DNA of 64,000 bases from Monoplex corrugatus. Taxonomy: Eukaryota; Mollusca; Gastropoda; Littorinimorpha; Ranellidae. A program made the position numbers and the translations under genes. The notes beneath the pieces are model-generated. The model was not told where the DNA came from, made no database searches, and was given only the letters and a program-made list of their open reading frames with translations. Below are positions 22,000 to 34,600 of this stretch, piece after piece. Every line of letters begins with the position of its first letter. The first letter of the stretch is position 1. The stretch covers positions 24,218,961 through 24,282,960 of the forward strand of contig CM060312.1 of the NCBI GenBank assembly GCA_030674185.1, read 5' to 3'.

Positions 22000-23650
22000 T
22001 TTGTCAATGGCATTATTTGCCAGCTGCAAAGTTTTATCGTTGTCATTTGTCAGCTGCAGTCTAACTGTTGTCATTTGTCAGCTGCAGTCTTCTGTCGTCA
22101 TTTGTCAGCTGCAGTTTTACTGTTGTCATTTGTCAGCTGCAGTCTTACTGTTGTCATTCGTAAGCAGCAGTCTTACTGTTGTTGTTTGTCAGCTGCAGTC
22201 TTACTGTTGTTGTTTGTCAGCTGCAGTCTTACTGTTGTTGTTTGTCAGCTGCAGTTTTACTGTTGTCATTCGTAAGCAGCAGTCTTACTGTTGTTGTTTG
22301 TCAGCTGCAGTCTTACTGTTGTCATTTGTCAGCTGCAGTCTTACTGTTGTCATTTGTCAGCTGCAGTCTTACTGTTGTCATTCGTAAGCAGCAGTCTTAC
22401 TGTTGTCATTTGTCAGCTGCAGTTTTACTGTTGTCATTTGTCAGCTGCAGTTTTACTGTTGTCAATCGTCAGCTGCAGTCTTACTGTTGTCATTTGTCAG
22501 CTGCAGTCTTACTGTTGTCATTTGTCAGCTGCAGTCTTACTGTTGTCATTCGTCAGCTGCAGTCTTACTGTTGTCATTTGTCAGCTGCAGTCTTACTGTT
22601 GTCATTTGTCAGCTGCAGTCTTACTGTTGTCATTCGTCAGCTGCAGTTTTACTGTTGTCATATCGTCAGCTGCAGTCTTACGTGTCATGTCACGCAGTTA
22701 CTGTGTCATGCAGCTGCAGTCTTACTGTTTCATTTTGTCAGCTGCAGTCTTACTGTTGTCATTTGTCAGATGCAGTCTTACTGTCGTCATCTGTCAGATG
22801 CAGTCTTACTGTTGTCATTCGTCAGCAGCAGTCTTACTGTTGTTGTTTGTCAGCAGCAGTCTTTCTGTCGTCATTTGTCAGCTGCAATTTTACTGTCGTC
22901 ATCTGTCAGCTGCAGTCTTACTGTTGTCATTTGTCAGCTGCAGTTTTACTGTTGTCATTTGACAGCTGCAGTCTTACTGTTGTCATTTGTCAGCTGCAGT
23001 TTGCTGTGTCATTTGTCAGCTGCAGTTTTACTGTTGTCATTTGTCAGCTGCAGTTTTACTGTTGTCATTTGTCAGCTGCAGTCTTCTGTCGTCATTTGTC
23101 AGCTGCAGTTTTACTGTTGTCATTTGTCAGCTGCAGTTTTATTGTTGTCATTTTTGTCAGCTGCAGTTTTACTGCTGTCATTTGTCCGTTGCAGTTTTAC
23201 TGTTATCATTTGTCAGCTGCAGTTTTACTGTTTCATTTGTCAGCTGCAGTTTTACAGTTATCGTTTTTGTCAGCTGCAGTCTACTGTTGTCATTTTTCAG
23301 CTGCAGTTTTACTGTTATCGTTTTTGTCAGCTGCAGTCTACTGTTGTCATTTGTCAACTGCAGTTTTATTGTTGTCATTTGACAGCTGCAAAGTATGTGG
23401 TCATTTATCAGCTGTAGAATCGTACTGTTGTTTTTGTCAGAATCAAAGTCTTGTTATTGTCATATGTCAGCTACAAAGTCTCGTTGTTAACATTTGTCAG
23501 CCATAACGTTATAGTAAACATTTGTCAGCTATTGTAATTCGTCAACTGTAAAGTCTAGTTATTGTCATTTGTCAGCTACAAAGTCTTGTTACTGTCGTTT
23601 CTAAATTAAAAAGTCTTGTTGTCATCTGTCAGCTGAAAAGGTTACTGTCA
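22000..23650. repeat. Satellite array, 28-bp unit
   Basis: About 58 units of CATTTGTCAGCTGCAG followed by TCTTACTGTTGT, with variants TTTTACTG and CGTAAGCAGCAG. Each core unit carries overlapping PvuII (CAGCTG) and PstI (CTGCAG) motifs. Because 28 is not divisible by three, the translation repeats every 28 residues in every open frame. The array lies in the intron upstream of exon j. Confidence 0.92.
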
Positions 23651-25135
23651 TTTGTCAGCTATAATTTCTTGTTGTCATTTGTCAGCTGCAAGCGGTGTTG
23701 TCATTTGTCAGCTGCAAAGTGTTGTTGTCATTTGTCAGCTGCAAAGTGTTGTTTGCCCATTTGTCAGCTACAAAGTGTTGTTGCCATTTGTCAGCTACAA
23801 AGTGTTGTTGCCATTTGTCAGTTACAAAGTGTTGTCATTTGTCAGCTGCAAAGTGGTGTTGTCATTTGTCAGCTGCAAAGTGTTGTTGCCATTTGTCAGC
23901 TAAAAGTGTTGTCATTTGTCAGCTGCAAAGTGTTGTTGTCATTTGTCAGCTGCAAAGTGTTGTTGCCATTTGTCAGCTACAAAGTGTTGTTGCCATTTGT
24001 CAGCTACAAAGTGTTGTTGCCATTTGTCAGCTACAAAGTGTTGTTGCCATTTGTCAGCTACAAAGTGTTGTTGCCATTTGTCAGCTACAAAGTGGTGTTG
24101 TCATTTGTCAGCTGCAAAGTGGTGTTGTCATTTGTCAGCTGCAAAGTGTTGTCATTTGTCAGCTGCAAAGTGTGTTGTCATTTGTCAGCTACAAGTGTTG
24201 CCATTTGTCAGCTACAAAGTGTTGTTGTCATTTGTCAGCTGCAAAGTGGTGTTGTCATTTGTCAGCTACAAAGTGTTGCCATTTGTCAGCTACAAAGTGT
24301 TGTTGCCATTTGTCAGCTACAAAGTGTTGTCATTTGTCAGCTGCAAAGTGGTGTTGTCATTTGTCAGCTACAAAGTGTTGTCATTTGTCAGCTGCAAGGA
24401 GTTGTTGTCATTTGTCAGCTGCAAGGTGGTGTTGTCATTTGTCAGCTGCAAAGTGTTGCAGTCATTTGTCAGCTGCAAAGTGTTGTTGTTATCTGTCAAC
24501 TGCAAGGTGTTGTTGTCATTTGTCAGCTGCAAAGTGTTGTTGTCATTTGTCAGCTGCAAGGTGTTGTAGTCATTTGTCAGCTGCAAAGTGTTGTTGTCAT
24601 TTGTCAGCTGCAAGGTGTTGTAGTCATTTGTCAGCTGCAAGGTGTTGTAGTCATTTGTCAGCTGCAAAGTGTTGTTATCATTTGTCAGCTGCAAGGTGTT
24701 GTAGTCATTTGTCAGCTGCAAAGTGTTGTTGTCATTTGTCAGCTGCAAAGTGTTGTTGTCATTTGTCAGCTGCAAGGTGGTGTTGTCATCTGTCAGCTAC
24801 ATAGTGGTGCTGTCATTTGTCAGTTGCAAAGTGTTGTAGTCATCTGTCAGCTACAAGGTGTTGTAGTCATTTGTCAGCTGCAAAGTGTTGTTGTTATCTG
24901 TCAACTGCAAAATGTTGTTGTCATTTGTCAGCTGCAAAGTGTTGTTGTATCTGTCAACTGCAAAGTGTTGTTGTCATTTGTCAGCTGCAAAGTGTTGTTG
25001 TTATCTGTCAACTGCAAAGTGTTGTAGTCATCTGTCAGCTGCAAAGTGTTGTTGTTATCTGTCAACTGCAAAATGTTGTTGTCATTTGTCAGCTGCAAAG
25101 TGTTGTTGTTATCTGTCAACTGCAAAGTCTTTTTT
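23650..25135. repeat. Satellite array, 27-bp unit related to the 28-mer
   Basis: About 55 units of CATTTGTCAGCTGCAA followed by AGTGTTGTTGT. The first 15 bases are those of the 28-mer array and the rest is replaced. It continues the 28-mer array after a short degenerate junction (23400-23690). Confidence 0.92.
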
Positions 25136-25946
25136 GCAGTGATTTTCCAGTTGCAAAGTATTTCCTCATCGTTTGTGAGGTCGTGGCCTTATCTAGCGGT
25201 CTTTCTTAGGCTAGTCTCTCAACCTGGCCCTGCTAAGTCACCGGTACGTGTGTCTCCCGATAATATGAGCTAGGTCAAATAACCCATCATGGCCAGTAGA
25301 CTTCAGACTGCATGCTCAAAGTTTTGCCAGCTACGCTGGCACCTGTGATGTGATGTCATACTGATAGACTACCTGTACGGGAATCAGATCCACCCACAAT
25401 GGATCGAAATCTGTAATGATTTTTGCTCTTCTCTCCATCATTGTCTACTTAAAGTTCACTGCCACAATCGTCTTTTCTTCCAATTGATATGAACATATTT
25501 TCCATGTGTATTTGGGGCCTGTCTTTCAATGAAACAATGAGCGGTTCCCAATAAATCTAGGCAAGCTGCAACTGTTGTCCAAATTTAATGAATAAACCAA
25601 CAACCTACTAACAAACAACCGTGAACGATTATCTTCGTTTTGTTTTGTTTGTTTTGTTTGTTTGTTAGTTTGTTTTTTCTGGAGATGAGGTATACGGGGA
25701 AGAAAAAGAGAGAAAAACAGAAGCAGACCCCCTTCACTTAAAAATACACCAAAATATTAGAGAATCTATTCACAAAAAACAAGACACTGCAGAAACTCAC
25801 GCTGATTCTGACGTTGTCATAGGGGCCCAAGTGTTGATCGTTAATTTCTTCGTTCATTTGTTTATTCGTTTTCAGCCAGATCTTATCTAACCACCACCAC
25901 CAGCAACAACCAACACACAAACAAAGCAGCATAATCAAAAACTCAC
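25136..25946. other. Intron between satellite and exon i
   Basis: No repeat recognised except a GTTTT-rich stretch at 25635-25675 and CCACCA at 25890-25915. Confidence 0.4.
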
Positions 25947-26184
25947 GCCGTTGGTGATGTCGTCACGGGCCCAGGTCTTGATCTGTCCAACCCACATCTT
26001 GTAAGGAGAGAACATGACGCCGACAGACAGCCACAGCTCGGTTCCATTGGACAGGCCGGCGTTAGCGAGCAGTTTGAATCCCACCTTGAGCACCAGGACG
26101 TCCTGGGCCGTGTCGTTGACCAGCTCGTAGTTACACACGGAGGGAAGGTTCAGCACCGCACGGTCATAGCTTATCGTCCCGTCA
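25947..26184 (-). CDS. Exon i: second half of module 4
   Basis: One base completes the Thr codon from exon h, then 79 codons follow (DGTISYDRAVLNLPS to WARDDITNG). The acceptor is TGCCACAG, the donor GTGAGT, phase 0. SYDRAVLNLPSV aligns with FDRAIIDFGNV of exon b, and KMWVGQIKTWA with VWVGQ. Module 6 carries the same segment in two exons, split after the residue aligned with LK. Confidence 0.85.
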
Positions 26185-26736
26185 CTGTGGCATACAGGAG
26201 TATGAATCGTAGGGTAGGAAGTGCAGTTTTTCTTTTGTGGGGGGGGGGGGGGGGGGGGCTAGTTGATGAGTCAAAGCTGAAGAAAAATTTTTTTTTAAAT
26301 CAGCAAATGTTTTTAAGCGCTAAACTTCTGACACACAACAGGTGTCATCAACTGCGTCCATGTACAGAGATAATAAATGCAAGAGATTGTATTTTCAAAC
26401 ACTGTTTTCTTTAAGCATTGTGCTGCAATGAATATGACTCGTAGGAGCTTCCGCAATGGGGTACTGTGTATGCAAACATTACAGCCCCCTACCTGTTCTG
26501 GAGCCACAGAAACTATCTAGTTTGCTTTCAGGTAGTTTGGGGTTCCTCTTTCCTGTCTTGTCCTATTTTCACCATAAGACTCAAAAACCAAACGCTACTA
26601 TCCTTGATTAATAACATATTTTGAAGTTTGAGGTTTAAAGTTGACGTAGGTAAGCAGACCAAACGAGTTAACGAGTTTTATACAAAAGGTTTGGGTTCAG
26701 TAGGCCCCTGCATCAAAGTGTGAGGGGAAAGGACTG
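26185..26736. other. Intron between exons h and i
   Basis: A G run (26238-26258); otherwise nothing recognised up to the splice-site array. Confidence 0.45.
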
Positions 26737-26886
26737 AAAGCACATCACTCACACGGGAGGAAAGGACTTTGAAAGCACATCACTCACACGGGAGGAAAGG
26801 ACTGAAAGCACATCACTCACACGGGAGGAAAGGACTGAAAGCACATCACTCACATGACAAGAAAGGACTGAAAGCACATCACTCAC
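26737..26886. repeat. 33-bp array carrying the exon h 5' splice site
   Basis: The unit (plus strand) is GAAAGCACATCACTCAC followed by ACGGGAGGAAAGGACT. On the minus strand every unit contains GTGAGTGATG, the donor of exon h, and CTTTCAG, an acceptor-like site. GTGAGT occurs at 26886, 26853, 26820, 26787 and 26752 (first base on the minus strand), spacing 33, 33, 33 and 35. Confidence 0.88.
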
Positions 26887-27158
26887 GTGGAGTTGTACGA
26901 AGACGTGTACATGACAGAAGAGTTGACGGCAGAGGCCACCACGCAGGGCAGGTTGGTACCAACAGAGTGCACCTGCACCTTGCACACAGACGCCTGCGGA
27001 TCGCCGGTACTGTTCGGCATGAGGGCCTCGAGGTCGAAGGGCGAATAGACGGTGTTTCGCTTGGTGGTGATAGTAACAAGGAAGTGGCCGGCACCGCCGA
27101 TTCGAACATTGCCATTGCCTACCGGCCACGACAGGTCCCAAGTCGGTGTTGTCTCGTC
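26887..27158 (-). CDS. Exon h: first half of module 4 with cysteine loop
   Basis: The exon gives 90 codons plus two bases (DETTPTWDLSWPVG to MYTSSYNS, then AC of a Thr codon). The acceptor is TCCACCCAG and the donor GTGAGT, phase 2. It contains LEALMPNST in place of APxND and VCKVQVHSVGTNLPC, a perfect Cys-x12-Cys. In frame, a TGA follows at the donor, so splicing is required. The donor is the first member of a 33-bp array carrying four further copies of the same splice site. Confidence 0.83.
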
Positions 27159-27244
27159 CTGGGTGGATCAGATGTCAGCATTCTGTCATTTTTATTCATA
27201 TTTAACTAGTGGCATAGAGATTTAGAAAGGGTGAAGGCTGTACC

Positions 27245-27505
27245 CGTAACCCTCAGCTCTATCGTTGGGGAATGAGGTGGTAGAGACCACACTACTCTCA
27301 CAGTCAGCGGTTTGAGCGCGGGTCTCATTCCTCTCCTCTCCTTCGCTGCCTTAGCTTCCCTAACGCTTTACAAGGTCAGGTGCCCGTTCACCGCTGGGTG
27401 GACTGGTTGCGGCTCACACCAAGTTTAATCTGCCAGGATCAAACTTAAACAGTCCAACTGAAGACAGGAGATTAGTCTCTAAGCCCACCAGGACTCTAGA
27501 TGCAA
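27245..27505 (+). repeat. Dispersed repeat family E (tRNA-like part)
   Basis: It contains GAATGAGGTGGTAGAGACC and GGTTTGAGCGCGGGTCTC, like the A and B boxes of a tRNA-derived SINE, then AGGTCAGGTGCCCGTTCACC. Related copies are at 20690-20850 and 37570-37640. Confidence 0.5.
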
Positions 27506-27534
27506 AATGCGAGCAACTGGTAGACATTTAGTAT

Positions 27535-27605
27535 ATATATATTATATATATTATAATATATTTATATATATATATATTATTATATATATATATATAATAT
27601 ATATA
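27535..27605. repeat. (TA)n microsatellite
   Basis: Interrupted TA run. ATA/ACA-rich sequence continues to 27750. Confidence 0.8.
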
Positions 27606-27799
27606 ACAGATCTACCGTACGCATGCCACTTATTGGTTTAACAATAATAATGATAACAACAGCAACAGCTACAATAACAAGGACAGTAATGATAATACTG
27701 CTAATGATAATGATATCATAATAACTGTGATGATGATACTACACGCAATCCTAAATAAACTGGTCCAAATAATCATGATATTGCAAATGATAAACGCTG

Positions 27800-28000
27800 T
27801 TGTACAACAACAACAGAGACAACAACAACAATAATAATAATGTTTGATAATGGTGGTGGTGGTGGTGGTGGTGACAATGACGACGACGACGACGACGACG
27901 ACGACGATGATGATGATGATGATGATGATTGATGATGATGATGATGATGATGATGATAGCCAAATTTTATAATAATAATAATAATAACAATAATAATCAT
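27800..28000. repeat. Compound trinucleotide tract
   Basis: ACA, ATA, GGT, GAC and GAT runs follow one another. Histidine-, isoleucine- and serine-rich frames here are artefacts. Confidence 0.82.
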
Positions 28001-28235
28001 CTCATTTATAAAAAAAATGGTATCGAAAATCCATATTTTGTATTTCTTAAGATTATTGTGATTTGTGAAGAAGCATCAGATTAAATACAAAAAAATCACG
28101 TGCGTCGAGCATAATGGTAGACTGTTAGAACAGTGAAAACAATGTAAATATTGTCAGATGTTCCTGAGAAAGTGCTGTTTACACATCTTTCTCAAAAAGT
28201 GCTATTTTAAGCACTTTTGTTTTGAGGGGGAGGGG

Positions 28236-28500
28236 GGGGGGGTAAGACACGAAGAATTGATCAACCAACTGGAAAAGCTCAATACTGCTGGAAAAGATCT
28301 AAGAAAAATAAAGAATATGTATCGGGAACAAACAGCAGCAATGAGAAGAGAAAACGATATAAGCTCTTTCCAAAATAGCAAAAGAGACATTAGATAAGGA
28401 TGTGTTCTGTCACCAGATTTGTTTTCACTTTACAGTGAAACCATCATAAAAAACCTATAAGAATGTCCTTGGTTTGATTCTTGAATCAAGTTTTGACGGC
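28236..28500 (+). mobile_element. RTE-like reverse transcriptase fragment (third family)
   Basis: The plus strand encodes HEELINQLEKLNTAGKDL, then IKNMYREQTAAMRREND and, across a stop, GCVLSPDLFSLYSETII (motif B). It is the opposite-strand counterpart of the 37130-37050 part of the copy at 36155. Both ends are truncated; a TAG array follows at 28505. Confidence 0.75.
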
Positions 28501-28830
28501 TTATTAATAGTGGTAGTAGTAGTAGTAAGAGTAGTAGTCGTAATAGTAGTAGTAATAGTAGCATTGTTGTTGTTGCTACATTACTTTTTTTATTATCATT
28601 ATTACTATTATTATTATCAAACATCCTCATTCTTTCTATACTTCTTTATATACGATATAAATCAGCTCTACATATTATGCAATAAACTAACAACACATAT
28701 CATGTATAAACTTTATGTATTATATAACGGAGGGTTCTATACATTATGTAATACAGAAACTCTCTACATGTATATGATGTAATAAAAGGAACTGTACATA
28801 TTAGATAATTAAATGCATGTGCATCTGATT

Positions 28831-28876
28831 TCTGCAGAATGCTGGTGGACAGCATGAGGGAATGAGAGAATTAAAT
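28831..28876. repeat. Modular palindromic element, single-arm relic
   Basis: TCTGCAGAATGCTGGTGGAC, GCATGAGGGAATGAG and AATTAA resemble one arm. It lies about 30 bases from the donor of exon g. Confidence 0.5.
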
Positions 28877-28905
28877 CAAATTAAATATAATTCCCCTCGA
28901 CTAAC

Positions 28906-29262
28906 CGTGACATTGGGTACAGTAGAGGACGCCTCCACCGTCACAAGATACGAAGAGACCTTGATTTTATTTCCATTCATGAGAAGACCCAGAGTCACGC
29001 TGTGCTCTGACCCCGGCGTGGCCAGGCTATGATTGGTCACTTTCATCAGGAACTGCACGCGCAACACATCCGGGGCCGTGGCGTTGGCGTCGCTGAGGTT
29101 GTAGGGCTGCCATCCCCAGCTCCCCACGTTGGTTAGGATTCCAAGGTCGACGTAGACCCGGTCCGTGTATGTGGGGTTGCCACGCGATGAGTAGGTGGGT
29201 GCGATGTCCGAGTCCGTGCAGATCAGATTGTCGCCCATGCTCACCAGTCTGATAGAGCATAG
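28906..29262 (-). CDS. Exon g: cysteine loop and whole second half of module 3
   Basis: This is the longest exon, 119 codons from LCSIRLVSMGDNLIC to SSTVPNVT, phase 0 at both ends; acceptor TTCCCACAG, donor GTTAGT. It contains an intact Cys-x12-Cys, YTDRVYVDLGILTN, five sequons and the closing strands. The material is split into two exons in modules 2 and 5, so one intron has been lost here or gained there. A 48-bp tandem array begins about 20 bases upstream of its acceptor. Confidence 0.87.
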
Positions 29263-29280
29263 CTGTGGGAACAATACAAT

Positions 29281-30060
29281 CACCGGTTAAATGTGGCTAA
29301 CGTGGAGACAGAATTATGAACTATCAGTGAGCGGTTAAATGTGGCTAACGTGGAGACAGAATTATGAACTATCAGTGAGCGGTTAAATCTGGCTAACGGG
29401 AAACAAATCAATTACGATTAGTCACCGGTTAAATTTGGCTGACGTGAAAACAAGATTGCGTACTGTCAGTCACCGGTTAAATCTGGCTAACGTGAAGACA
29501 AAATTACGTACTATCAGTCACCGGTTGTATCTGGCTAACGTGAAGACAAAATTACGTACTATCAGTCACGGTTATATCTGGCTAACGTGAAGACAAAATT
29601 ACGTACTATCAGTCACTGGTTATATCTGGCTAACGTGAAGACAAAATTACGTACTATCAGTCACTGGTTATATCTGGCTAACGTGAAGACAAAATTACGT
29701 ACTATCAGTCACTGGTTATATCTGGCTAACGTGAAGACAAAATTACGTAGTATTTTTATCTGTTAAACTAGCCGACGTCAGGAACAAAATCACGTACTAT
29801 ATCTTTAAACTAGCGACGTCAGAGAAAACATTCTATCACTATAAAATAATGTCAAGAAAAAATTCGTATCACTTTAAAAATGTTTTTTTACCTGCGTACA
29901 CTAGCTGATGTCAAGGGAAAACTATGTCCCATCACCTGTTAAAATTAGCTGACGTCAAAAATGTTTACGTACTTTTACTTACCTGCGAAAACTAGCTGAC
30001 ATTAAGACAAAATCACTTTCTATTACCTGTTAAAATTAGCTGACGCCAAGACAAATCCAA
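29281..30060. repeat. Tandem array, 48-bp unit, decaying
   Basis: Nine to ten units of GTCACTGGTTATATCTGGC, TAACGTGAAGACAAAAT, TACGTACTATCA up to about 29760, then increasingly degenerate copies (TTAAAATTAGCTGACGTCAA) up to about 30060. Confidence 0.85.
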
Positions 30061-30665
<605 letters not shown>

Positions 30666-30666
30666 G

Positions 30667-30716
30667 TCTAATATCACTTATAGTGAAAAGACGTTAAATT
30701 AAAGAACGAACGAACA
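30667..30716 (+). mobile_element. 3'-end tag of the I-like LINE
   Basis: About 48 bases match the 3' end at 56386-56430, including TAATATCAC, the CACTtatAGTG hairpin, GACGTTAAAT and the GAAC-repeat terminus. It is an extreme 5' truncation or a short end relic. Confidence 0.6.
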
Positions 30717-30839
30717 CACAGGCGTGCGCAGACAAATCATCTACATCAATCGAGCAAAGCTTTGATGGCACGAAAACTGTACAGTTACCAATCTTTCTCT
30801 TCATGCCTCTGACTAAAGGATATGCGGTAGCAGTTTTAG

Positions 30840-31115
30840 GTAATTTAGGCCTGTTTTTTTTCCATATGTTTTAGTGTCCGTAGTTATGTTTAAATTTGTA
30901 TTCCGGTATGGTTTTTTTTTAAATCCCCTGTGCGATGAATTGGACGGAGTGGCCGACGCCAGGGTCATCCCCTTGGATTATGAGCGCAAATGCATTAATA
31001 CGTGTACTTAATTTTCTTTTCGTTATTTTTTTTTCCTGATGAAGTATCGTGTGTTTTTAAGCGGTTATAGCCCTGATATGGCTCTACGCAGTCGGCTGGG
31101 CTTTAAACAAAAATA
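30840..31115 (+). repeat. Dispersed repeat family C, partial copy
   Basis: Reverse orientation to the copies at 8452 and 18254. It carries the GCGATGAATTGGACGGAGTG block and the GGCTCTACGCAGTCGGCTGG end followed by an ATAATAGTAACAG tail. Confidence 0.62.
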
Positions 31116-31209
31116 ATAGTAACAGTAACAGTACTGCCAAGACTGCAAACATGTTGACCTGGAAGATTGGCAAAATCTCCCACCCTTTATACACTGGCGG
31201 TGGTGTCTA

Positions 31210-31440
31210 AGCCTTTGTTTTCATTTGTTATCCTATGTTGCAGTTTGTTTTGTTTTGTTTTGTTTTGGAATCCTTTGTTTTCATTTTTATCCTATGTTGT
31301 ACTTTGTTTTGTTTTGGAAGCCTTTGATTTCTTTTTTTTTTTATCCTATGTTGCATTTTTTTGTCTGTTTTGGAAACCTTTGTTTTCAATTCTCATCCTA
31401 TGTTGCACTTTTTGTTTTGTTTTGTTTTTGTTTTGTTTGT
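31210..31440. repeat. Degenerate tandem repeat, about 55-bp unit
   Basis: Four copies of CCTTTGTTTTCATTTTTATC, CTATGTTGCA, then GTTTTG-rich spacer. The last copy runs to the donor of exon f. Confidence 0.7.
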
Positions 31441-31462
31441 TTGTTTTGTTTTGTTTTCTTAC

Positions 31463-31624
31463 CTGGAAGACGGCAGCAGAGTCGTTGAAAGGCGCGAGGA
31501 CCTCGAGGGCGTACTTGCCATAAGTGTTCTGTGGTATGGTGATGTCCAGCGTCATCAACAGTGGATTCACCGTGGACACCATGCCACTTCCTTCCGTCGT
31601 CAGGCTCCACGGCGGAACAACGTG
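31463..31624 (-). CDS. Exon f: first half of module 3
   Basis: The exon gives 54 residues, HVVPPWSLTT to NDSAAVFQ, phase 0 at both ends, acceptor GTGTGCAG and donor GTAAGA. It contains LEVLAPFNDS, the module hallmark. The exon stops before the first cysteine, so here the intron lies about five residues further upstream than the equivalent intron of modules 2 and 5. The 41-mer satellite starts about 55 bases upstream of the acceptor, leaving little unique sequence for a branch point. Confidence 0.83.
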
Positions 31625-31679
31625 CTGCACACGGGTGTAGATAGTGTACACATGCACACGTAACATTACCAGTAAAAGT

Positions 31680-34600
31680 TGGTGATAGTTGTGGTGACAG
31701 CAGTAACAGCAATCTGTATGTGGTGACAGTTGTGGTGATATCAGTAACAGTAATCTGTATGTGGTGACAGTTGTGGTCATATCAGTAATAGCAATCTGTA
31801 TGTGGTGACAGTTGTGGTGATAGCAGTAATAGCAATCTGTATGTGGTGATAGTTGTAGTGATATCAGTAACAGTAATCTGTATGTGGTGACAGTTGTGGT
31901 GATATCAGTAACAGTAATCTGTATGTGGTGACAGTTGTAGTGATATCAGTAACAGTAATCTGTATGTGGTGATAGTTGTGGTGATATCAGTAACAGTAAT
32001 CTGTATGTGGTGATAGTTGTGGTGATATCATTAACAGCAATCTGTATGTGGTGACAGTTGTGGTGACAGCAGTAACAGTAATCTGTATGTGGTGATAGTT
32101 GTGGTGATATCAGTAACAGCAATCTGTATGTGGTGATAGTTGTGGTGATATCAGTAACAGCAATCTGTATGTGGTGACAGTTGTGGTGACAGCAGTAACA
32201 GCAATCTGTATGTGGTGATAGTTGTGGTGATATCATTAACAGCAATCTGTATGTGGTGATAGTTGTGGTGACAGCAGTAACAGCAATCTGTATGTGGTGA
32301 CAATTGTGGTGATATCAGTAACAGCAATCTGTATGTGGTGATAGTTGTGGTGATATCAGTAACAGCAATCTGTATGTGGTGATAGTTGTGGTGATATCAG
32401 TAACAGCAATCTGTATGTGGTGACAGTTGTGGTGACAGCAGTAACAGCAATCTGTATGTGGTGACAGTTGTGGTGACAGCAGTAACAGTAATCTGTATGT
32501 GGTGACAGTTGTGGTGATATCAGTAACAGCAATCTGTATGTGGTGACAGTTGTGGTGACAGCAGTAACAGTAATCTGTATGTGGTGATAGTTGTGGTGAT
32601 ATCAGTAACAGTAATCTGTATGTGGTGATAGTTGTGGTGATATCAGTAACAGTAATCTGTATGTGGTGACAGTTGTGGTGATATCAGTAACAGTAATCTG
32701 TATGTGGTGATAGTTGTGGTGATATCAGTAACAGCAATCTGTATGTGGTGATAGTTGTGGTGATATCAGTAACAGCAATCTGTATGTGGTGATAGTTTGT
32801 GGTGATATCAGTAACAGCAATCTGTATGTGGTGACAGTTGTGGTGACAGCAGTAACAGCAATCTGTATGTGGTGACAGTTGTGGTGACAGCAGTAACAGT
32901 AATCTGTATGTGGTGACAGTTGTGGTGATATCAGTAACAGCAATCTGTATGTGGTGACAGTTGTGGTGACAGCAGTAACAGTAATCTGTATGTGGTGACA
33001 GTTGTGGTGATATCAGTAACAGCAATCTGTATGTGGTGACAGTTGTGGTGACAGCAGTAACAGCAATCTGTATGTGGTGACAGTTGTGGTGATATCAATA
33101 ACAGTAATCTGTATGTGGTGGCAGTTGTGGTGATATCAGTAACAGTAATCTGTATGTGGTGATAGTTGTGGTGATATCAGTAACAGTAATCTGTATGTGG
33201 TGATAGTTGTGGTGATATCAGTAACAGCAATCTGTATGTGGTGATAGTTGTGGTGATATCAGTAACAGTAATCTGTATGTGGTGATAGTTGTGGTGATAT
33301 CAGTAACAGTAATCTGTATGTGGTGACAGTTGTGGTGATACCAGTAACAGTAATCTGTATGTGGTGATAGTTGTGGTGATATCAGTAACAGTAATCTGTA
33401 TGTGGTGACAGTTGTGGTGACAGCAGTAATAGTAATCTGTATGTGGTGATAGTTGTGGTGATATCAGTAACAGTAATCTGTATGTGGTGACAGTTGTGGT
33501 GATATCAGTAACAGCAATCTGTATGTGGTGACAGTTGTGGTGACAGCAGTAACAGCAATCTGTATGTGGTGACAGTTGTGGTGATATCAGTAACAGTAAT
33601 CTGTATGTGGTGATAGTTGTGGTGATATCAGTAACAGTAATCTGTATGTGGTGACAGTTGTGGTCATATCAGTAACAGTAATCTGTATGTGGTGATAGTT
33701 GTGGTGATATCAGTAACAGCAATCTGTATGTGTTGACAGTTGTGATAGCAGTGGTGACAGTTGTGGTGATATCAGTAACAGTAATCTGTATGTGGTGACA
33801 GTTGTGGTGACAGCAGTAATAGTAATCTGTATGTGGTGATAGTTGTGGTGATATCAGTAACAGCAATCTGTATGTGGTGATAGTTGTGGTGATATCAGTA
33901 ACAGCAATCTGTATGTGGTGACAGTTGTGGTGATATCAGTAACAGTAATCTGTATGTGGTGATAGTTGTGGTGATATCAGTAACAGCAATCTGTATGTGG
34001 TGACAGTTGTGGTGATATCAGTAACAGCAATCTGTATGTGGTGATAGTTGTGGTGATATCAGTAACAGCAATCTGTATGTGGTGATAGTTGTGGTGATAT
34101 CAGTAACAGCAATCTGTATGTGGTGATAGTTGTGGTGATATCAGTAACAGCAATCTGTATGTGGTGACAGTTTGTGGTGATATCAGTAACAGCAATCTGT
34201 ACGTGGTGACAATTGTGGTGATATCAGTAACAGCAATCTGTATGTGGTGATAATTGTGGTGATATCAGTAACAGTAATCATGTAATGTGGTGGATAGTTG
34301 TGGTGATATCATTAACAGCAATCTGTATGTGGTGATAGTTGTGGTGATATCATTAACAGCAATCTGTATGTGGTGACAGTTGTGGTGACAGCAGTAACAG
34401 CAATCTGTATGTGGTGATAGTTGTGGTGATATCAGTAACAGCAATCTGTATGTGGTGATAGTTGTGGGTGATATCAGTAACAGCAATCTGTATGTGGTGA
34501 TAATTGTGGTGATATCAGTAAAGCAATCTGTATGTGGTGACAGTTGTGGTGACAGCAGTAACAGCAATCTGTATGTGGTGATAGTTGTGGTGATATCAGT

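Noticed and set aside
22179..25027. Open frames of 367-452 codons on the plus strand
   Set aside because: They read the 28- and 27-mer satellites; residues repeat with the DNA period, several frames are open at once, and there is no start context or homologue.
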